NCBI GenBank assembly: GCA_938038785.1
Contig: CALHTB010000039.1
Location: 36,147 to 100,146 of the forward strand
Source: an uncultured Acidimicrobiales bacterium
GTDB lineage: Bacteria > Actinomycetota > Acidimicrobiia > Acidimicrobiales > SHLQ01
Reading direction: 5' to 3'
Length of the DNA stretch: 64,000 nt
Shown here: in pieces, positions 59,447 through 64,000 of the stretch
Position numbering within the stretch: the stretch's first letter is position 1
How the letters are laid out: the number at the start of each line of letters is the position of its first letter
Notes under the pieces: generated by a model
What the model was told of the DNA's origin: nothing
Seen by the model: only the letters and a program-made list of their open reading frames with translations
Database searches by the model: none
Translations under genes and position numbers: made by a program

Positions 59447-59830
59447 TTACAGGCGGAAACGGCGGGCGCGTTCTCTTAGGCGGTGGATGCCGGGCTGGTT
59501 GGTCATGTCGCCTTCGACCACGGTGAGCGTTGGTTGCTGGCGAGCCTGAAGGCGAGCTTGGGCTCGGTCGGTGAGGTCGATGTCGGGCCTGACTTTCTGT
59601 ACGACCTTGTTTGCCCCTTGGGTGACCGGCGAGTTGATGGTCTTTTCGAGGGCCTTGTCACTCACTGCATTGACCCGGTCGCTGGCCGCGCTGACGCGGT
59701 TGGTGACCTCGTTGCGCACGGCGTTCGGGATGACCTTCTCGACTTCCTTCTTCACTTTGCGCTGGACCCACCAGCTCGAGGCCGCGCCCGTGGCGTATCC
59801 GGTGGTCATCCAGAAGATTCGTTTAGGCAT
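59447..59830 (-). CDS. Small protein between rarA and alaS, DUF6167-like
   Basis: [33 protein letters not shown]; positional match to actinobacterial alaS neighbourhood; overlaps rarA stop. Confidence 0.65.
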   Translation of the reverse strand: MPKRIFWMTTGYATGAASSWWVQRKVKKEVEKVIPNAVRNEVTNRVSAASDRVNAVSDKALEKTINSPVTQGANKVVQKVRPDIDLTDRAQARLQARQQPTLTVVEGDMTNQPGIHRLRERARRFRL

Positions 59831-61115
59831 CGGGGGTGCGCTCCTGTTTCCACCGTTCCCAGCGTGCGGGTTCGGCGCCGTGTTCTGACGGGGTGTAGTA
59901 GACCTCGCCTTCCGCTTCGGGCGGACGGTACTGCTGGTCGACCCATCCTGACGGGTCGTTGTGTGGGTAACGATAGCCAACTCCGTGGCCCAGACCTGCC
60001 GCACTCTTGTAATGCGCGTCGCGGAGGTGGTCGGGCACCTCACCTGTGCCCGCTTGTTGGGCTGCCTCTTTGGCCTTGCTTCGTGACGAGACCATCGAGT
60101 TCGACTTCGGCGCCGTCGCCAGGTGCACGACGGCTTGGTTGAGGTTGAACTCGGCCTCGGGCAGCCCCACAAATTCGACGGCTTGGGCTGCACCGTTGGC
60201 GATGATGAGCGACATTGGGTCGGCCATGCCTATGTCTTCGGACGCCAGAATCACCAGGCGTCGGGCGATAAAGCGGGCCGACTCGCCAGCGTCGAGCATG
60301 CGGTAAAGCCAATAGAGGCCAGCATCGACGTCGCTACCGCGAATGCTCTTGATGAACGCGCTGATGACGTCGTAGTGGTCATCGATGCCGTAGCGAATTG
60401 CCTTCGTGCCGAGTGCGGCTTCGATGTGGGCCTCGCCTATGCGACCCGAGTCTCGTTTCGCAATCGCCGCAGCAACCCCGAGGGCGGTAAGAACCTGACG
60501 GCCATCTCCCGCGCTCCGGTCGACGAGCAGCTGGATTGCGTCATCGTCTGCGTCGATCGATTCTGCTTCGAGGCCGCGGGCAACGAGCTGACGTAGGGCG
60601 TCTTCCTCGAGCATGTTGAGCCGAAACAGCGTCGAGCGGCTCCGCAACGCCGCATTTACTTCGAAGCTCGGGTTCTCGGTGGTCGCACCGATCAGGCTGA
60701 TCAGCCCGCTCTCAACACCGGGCAGCAACGCATCCTGCTGGCTCTTGTTGAAGCGGTGCACCTCGTCGAGAAACAGGATCGTTCCCTGGCCTTGCTGGCC
60801 AAGACGGTCTTGGGCCCGCTGAAGCACGGCGCGTACGTCCTTTACCGACGCGCTCACGGCAGATAGGGATTCGAAACTTCGCTCGGTTGTTCGGGCAATG
60901 ACCTTGGCCAAGGTGGTCTTACCTGTTCCGGGCGGCCCCCAGAAGATCACCGAACCTAGCGTGTCGGTTTCGATGAGGCTCCGAAGCGGACGGCCCTCGC
61001 CCAGTAGGTGTTGCTGGCCGACAATGTCGTCAAGGCGGATTGGGCGTAGCCGGTCGGCCAACGGAGCCCGTTTGGCTTGCTGTTCCTCAGCAGCGGCGGC
61101 AAACAAATCGGTCAC
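59823..61115 (-). CDS. rarA: Replication-associated recombination protein A (RarA/MgsA AAA+ ATPase)
   Basis: [55 protein letters not shown]. Confidence 0.94.
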   Translation of the reverse strand: MTDLFAAAAEEQQAKRAPLADRLRPIRLDDIVGQQHLLGEGRPLRSLIETDTLGSVIFWGPPGTGKTTLAKVIARTTERSFESLSAVSASVKDVRAVLQRAQDRLGQQGQGTILFLDEVHRFNKSQQDALLPGVESGLISLIGATTENPSFEVNAALRSRSTLFRLNMLEEDALRQLVARGLEAESIDADDDAIQLLVDRSAGDGRQVLTALGVAAAIAKRDSGRIGEAHIEAALGTKAIRYGIDDHYDVISAFIKSIRGSDVDAGLYWLYRMLDAGESARFIARRLVILASEDIGMADPMSLIIANGAAQAVEFVGLPEAEFNLNQAVVHLATAPKSNSMVSSRSKAKEAAQQAGTGEVPDHLRDAHYKSAAGLGHGVGYRYPHNDPSGWVDQQYRPPEAEGEVYYTPSEHGAEPARWERWKQERTPDA

Positions 61116-61193
61116 GCCCGCACCTTATATTCTCAAACCGAATTTTGATGCCTGGTGGGCCTGAGCCGCCCACCAACGATCACAGATCGCCGG

Positions 61194-61925
61194 TTACCAC
61201 CCAAGGTTCGTGAGAAAGTCGATGGTCTGCGCGGTCGTTTCGGTGAACGCAGGGTCGTCGTTGAAGAAGCCATGGTCGCCCTCATCGAAGGCGACGAGCA
61301 CACAGTTCTGGACGGCGTTGCAGAAGCCCTCCGCCGAGCCGAACGAGACGATCGTGTCTTCTCGGCTGTGAAACACGATGACCGGTTGGTCGCCCACGAA
61401 GTCTGCGGTGTTGGCGTTGGCGGCTGGGTTGAACAGCGCAACCGCGGTGACATGATCGCTCGCCGCCGTGGCCCGGATAGCGAGGTCTCCGCCTGCGGAC
61501 GAGCCGGCAATAGCGATCAACGCAGGGTCGATCCCGAGCCGTGCTGCGTTCTCGGTAATGAACGCCACCGCGTCGACACCATCGTCAACCGAGTCGTCAC
61601 GGGAAGCTCCTTCAGGTCGCACTCGGTATTCGACGACAACGCCGGTCATACCAGCGTCCGCTGCAGCTTGAGCTTGCCGTTCGAACTGCTCAACCCGAGT
61701 CGTGCCATACCCGCCACCGTGAAAGAACAGCACGGCGCCCTGGTCTCGGCCTGCGATGTCGGGCTGAAATAGGTGAACATGCAGATCGCGTTGTTCGGTG
61801 ACCTTGTATACCTCGACCGGCACGCCAAGGTCATCGTCGGGATACCCCGAAACGTTGCCCCGATCAGATCCACGAAGACCGCACCCCGAGAGCACCACAG
61901 CAATCACAAGAAAGCCCACGTACAC
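61194..61925 (-). CDS. Alpha/beta hydrolase-fold lipoprotein (esterase-like)
   Basis: Lipobox VVLSGC; FFHGGGYG and GSSAGGDLA; GTG start chosen at 61925 because the upstream ORF extension is repeat DNA. Confidence 0.75.
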   Translation of the reverse strand: MYVGFLVIAVVLSGCGLRGSDRGNVSGYPDDDLGVPVEVYKVTEQRDLHVHLFQPDIAGRDQGAVLFFHGGGYGTTRVEQFERQAQAAADAGMTGVVVEYRVRPEGASRDDSVDDGVDAVAFITENAARLGIDPALIAIAGSSAGGDLAIRATAASDHVTAVALFNPAANANTADFVGDQPVIVFHSREDTIVSFGSAEGFCNAVQNCVLVAFDEGDHGFFNDDPAFTETTAQTIDFLTNLGW

Positions 61926-61927
61926 CA

Positions 61928-62112
61928 ACGGGGTCTGACCCCATTTGGCGAGAAGGGGTCTGCCCCCTTTTTCGAAAGAGGGGTCAGAGTACAGGTCAGA
62001 GTACAAAGGTGTTGATTTGTCTGCTCGCACCCGAATAGTTGAGCTGTTGGCGGTGAAAGACAGGCGAAAGACTGCGTTTTGGCCAAGAGCCTGACCCCAT
62101 GTGGCGAGAGTC
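61928..62112. repeat. Cluster of GGGGTCTGACCCC-type repeats and a 12-bp tandem duplication
   Basis: GGGGTCTGACCCC at 61930-61942; CTGACCCCATTTGGCGAGA near 61935 and CTGACCCCATGTGGCGAGA near 62091; GGTCAGAGTACA x2 61982-62005. Confidence 0.9.
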
Positions 62113-62158
62113 GCGAAATCTAGAGGCTGGAACCTACCCCTGACGTAGGCCACAGCCT

Positions 62159-62899
62159 CTAGAACTGGGAGACGTCGATGACAGCTCCGTTCTCGAGCGT
62201 CATCGAACCTACAGTGTCACCTGCGTCGGCTGTCGAGAGCATCAGCAACTTGGCGGCTACGTCGCCTGGAGCGGCGAGCTGACTCTCCATTCCTTGAAAC
62301 TGCTCGACCAGAGGAAACGTCTCGGCATTCTGGTCTCGAATGAGGGCTTGCATGCCGGTGTCCACAACACCTGGACCGACGGCCACGATCGTCACCGCAC
62401 TCCCCCGTTCAGCTCGCTCTGCCCCGGCTGTCCGAGCCCACATGTCGCCTGCGGCCTTCCCAGCGCAGTAGCTCGACCAGCCGAGAAACGGACGCTTGCC
62501 GGCGCCCGAGGTGATGACTTGAAACTGTGCCGGAACACCGGCCTTCTCGGCGGTTGCGATGAAGCGCTCGCCCAGCGCCTGAGGCGATGCGGAATTCAAG
62601 AGGATGTTCTCGATGTACGCATCGCAATCGACCTCGCCTGCAAAGCCAACCGGGTGGAGGTTGCCAGCGTTATGAATGAACACAACACGGTCCCACGTTT
62701 GGGACTCGACAAGCTCGGCGGTCCAACTAGAGACCGCTCCCCACGAAGCTGGGTCCGACAGATCAGCAGCAAAATGCTGCCCTGGACCAGGTCGCCGACT
62801 CACCGTCGCGACGACATGTCCTGCCGCGTCGGCCTGTTTGGCAAGTTCAGCGCCAATACCGCTGGAGGCGCCGGTGATGATCATCAAGGTGTTGGTCAT
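62159..62899 (-). CDS. SDR family oxidoreductase
   Basis: TNTLMIITGASSGIGAELAKQ; YCAGKAA active site. Confidence 0.9.
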   Translation of the reverse strand: MTNTLMIITGASSGIGAELAKQADAAGHVVATVSRRPGPGQHFAADLSDPASWGAVSSWTAELVESQTWDRVVFIHNAGNLHPVGFAGEVDCDAYIENILLNSASPQALGERFIATAEKAGVPAQFQVITSGAGKRPFLGWSSYCAGKAAGDMWARTAGAERAERGSAVTIVAVGPGVVDTGMQALIRDQNAETFPLVEQFQGMESQLAAPGDVAAKLLMLSTADAGDTVGSMTLENGAVIDVSQF

Positions 62900-62991
62900 C
62901 GCGTGACCCTACCCATGCCGGGACGCGAAAAATGCTGGCGACCAAGTCGCCAGCATTTCGCCCGCCTTTGCCCATCGCCCGCCGGCGACGC

Positions 62992-63234
62992 CTATCGGTT
63001 GAACAACCGACGGAACCAGCCTCGGATGCCGGTTGGCAAACGCTCGGTTGAGAGTTCTGCAACCTCTGCTCGGGTGGCCATGAACGCTTCAAGAGAGGCA
63101 ATGGTGAGACCCACGGGGATCTCCTCGCCAATGACAACGGGGTTCTTTTTCGCTGTCATCGTGCCGAGATCGATTCCGGTGGTGTCGATCTTGTCGAGAC
63201 CACGAGTTGTGTCGATTGCTCCACCTGCGTACAT
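62992..63234 (-). CDS. Hypothetical small protein (80 aa)
   Basis: Only plausible ORF in its interval; no recognised family. Confidence 0.4.
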   Translation of the reverse strand: MYAGGAIDTTRGLDKIDTTGIDLGTMTAKKNPVVIGEEIPVGLTIASLEAFMATRAEVAELSTERLPTGIRGWFRRLFNR

Positions 63235-63359
63235 GTCATTGCTTTCTCCCGGGTCATTTGCCGGGGTTGCTTATGACTCTCAAGGTACGGATCCGGGACG
63301 TTCGTGTCTGCGGGGAACGCCCCCTATGCGCCCCGGTGATGACTGGGAATATTTCGACG

Positions 63360-63929
63360 CTAGGACCGCGCCATTGCGGCACCGTCGGGAACGTCAATTC
63401 TGTAGGCCACCTCGTCGACGGTGATGCCATCGATCTCGAAGCTCTTCGGCTCGATCTTGGGGTCGAGCTGCCACCCCCACTTCTCATAGAAGTTGCGGGC
63501 CATTGCGTTCTCGGTGAGAACCCAGAGATAGCCGGTGTTGCACTCCGTCGATGCAAAGTGCTCGAGCGTCCGTCCCATGAGCGCGCTACCTGCGCCGGTC
63601 CGCCAATGATCGGGGTGGACGTACATTGCCCACAACTCGCCTACCCCAGCGGCGGGAGCATCACGGAACTCGCCAACGTCGGCAAACCCGACAACCTCAC
63701 CGTCCACTTCGACGACGTAATCGGTTGGTGACCCGACACCTTCGACCGGCACTTCGCCGCGAAGAATCGCCGCCCACTGCTCGGTCCGTGTGGCAACATC
63801 GAGACCATCGAGATACGTCGCAGGAATTATCGATGGATACGCAGCTCGCCAGCCCGCTACATGGGCGGCAGCGATCGAGGGTGCGTCGTCAACGATCGCA
63901 AGGCGAACAACGGGTTGGTTCAGCGCCAT
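63360..63929 (-). CDS. GNAT family N-acetyltransferase
   Basis: GVGELWAMYVHPDHWRTGAGSALMGRTLEHF...NFYEKWGW. Confidence 0.88.
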   Translation of the reverse strand: MALNQPVVRLAIVDDAPSIAAAHVAGWRAAYPSIIPATYLDGLDVATRTEQWAAILRGEVPVEGVGSPTDYVVEVDGEVVGFADVGEFRDAPAAGVGELWAMYVHPDHWRTGAGSALMGRTLEHFASTECNTGYLWVLTENAMARNFYEKWGWQLDPKIEPKSFEIDGITVDEVAYRIDVPDGAAMARS

Positions 63930-64000
63930 GGGCCTAGTTTGGCCCGAACCCCTCGCGAAATTCTGTTCCGATCCGAATAAGCGGTCGCCCCGGGGCCTCC

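Overview
The window is a dense bacterial chromosomal segment, GC-rich by eye, with about 50 supported CDS. It most resembles a high-GC actinobacterium, possibly Acidimicrobiia/Ilumatobacter-like; that is inferred from mIHF next to pyrF/gmk, a PriA without a recognisable Walker A, and a DUF6167-like gene by alaS. Main blocks are: an iron ABC transporter with a DtxR-type regulator; pabB-pabC fusion, DUF1015 and serA; leuS; HU; an ECF sigma/zinc anti-sigma pair; a TetR, acyl-CoA carboxylase and acyl-CoA dehydrogenase catabolic cluster; rsmB-fmt-def; rsmC-like, trmH and a Mo-oxidoreductase; priA; a long minus-strand pyrimidine/core block (pyrR-pyrB-pyrC-carA-carB-pyrD-pyrF-mihF-gmk-rpoZ-coaBC-metK); phzF; nusB-efp-pepQ-aroB-prepilin peptidase-DUF4388-aroE-mltG-ruvX-alaS; and rarA. 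I saw no tRNA, rRNA, CRISPR array, prophage or transposase gene. The most unusual content is a set of small palindromic or composite repeat families at gene boundaries. In two cases they lie inside ORFs without disrupting the frame: a 53-bp stem-loop within an rsmC-like methyltransferase, and a ~147-bp composite repeat within a phzF-like gene. This resembles Rickettsia palindromic elements. One family shows stem sequences that change between copies while pairing is kept. All family and function calls are from reading translated sequence; no database search was run.
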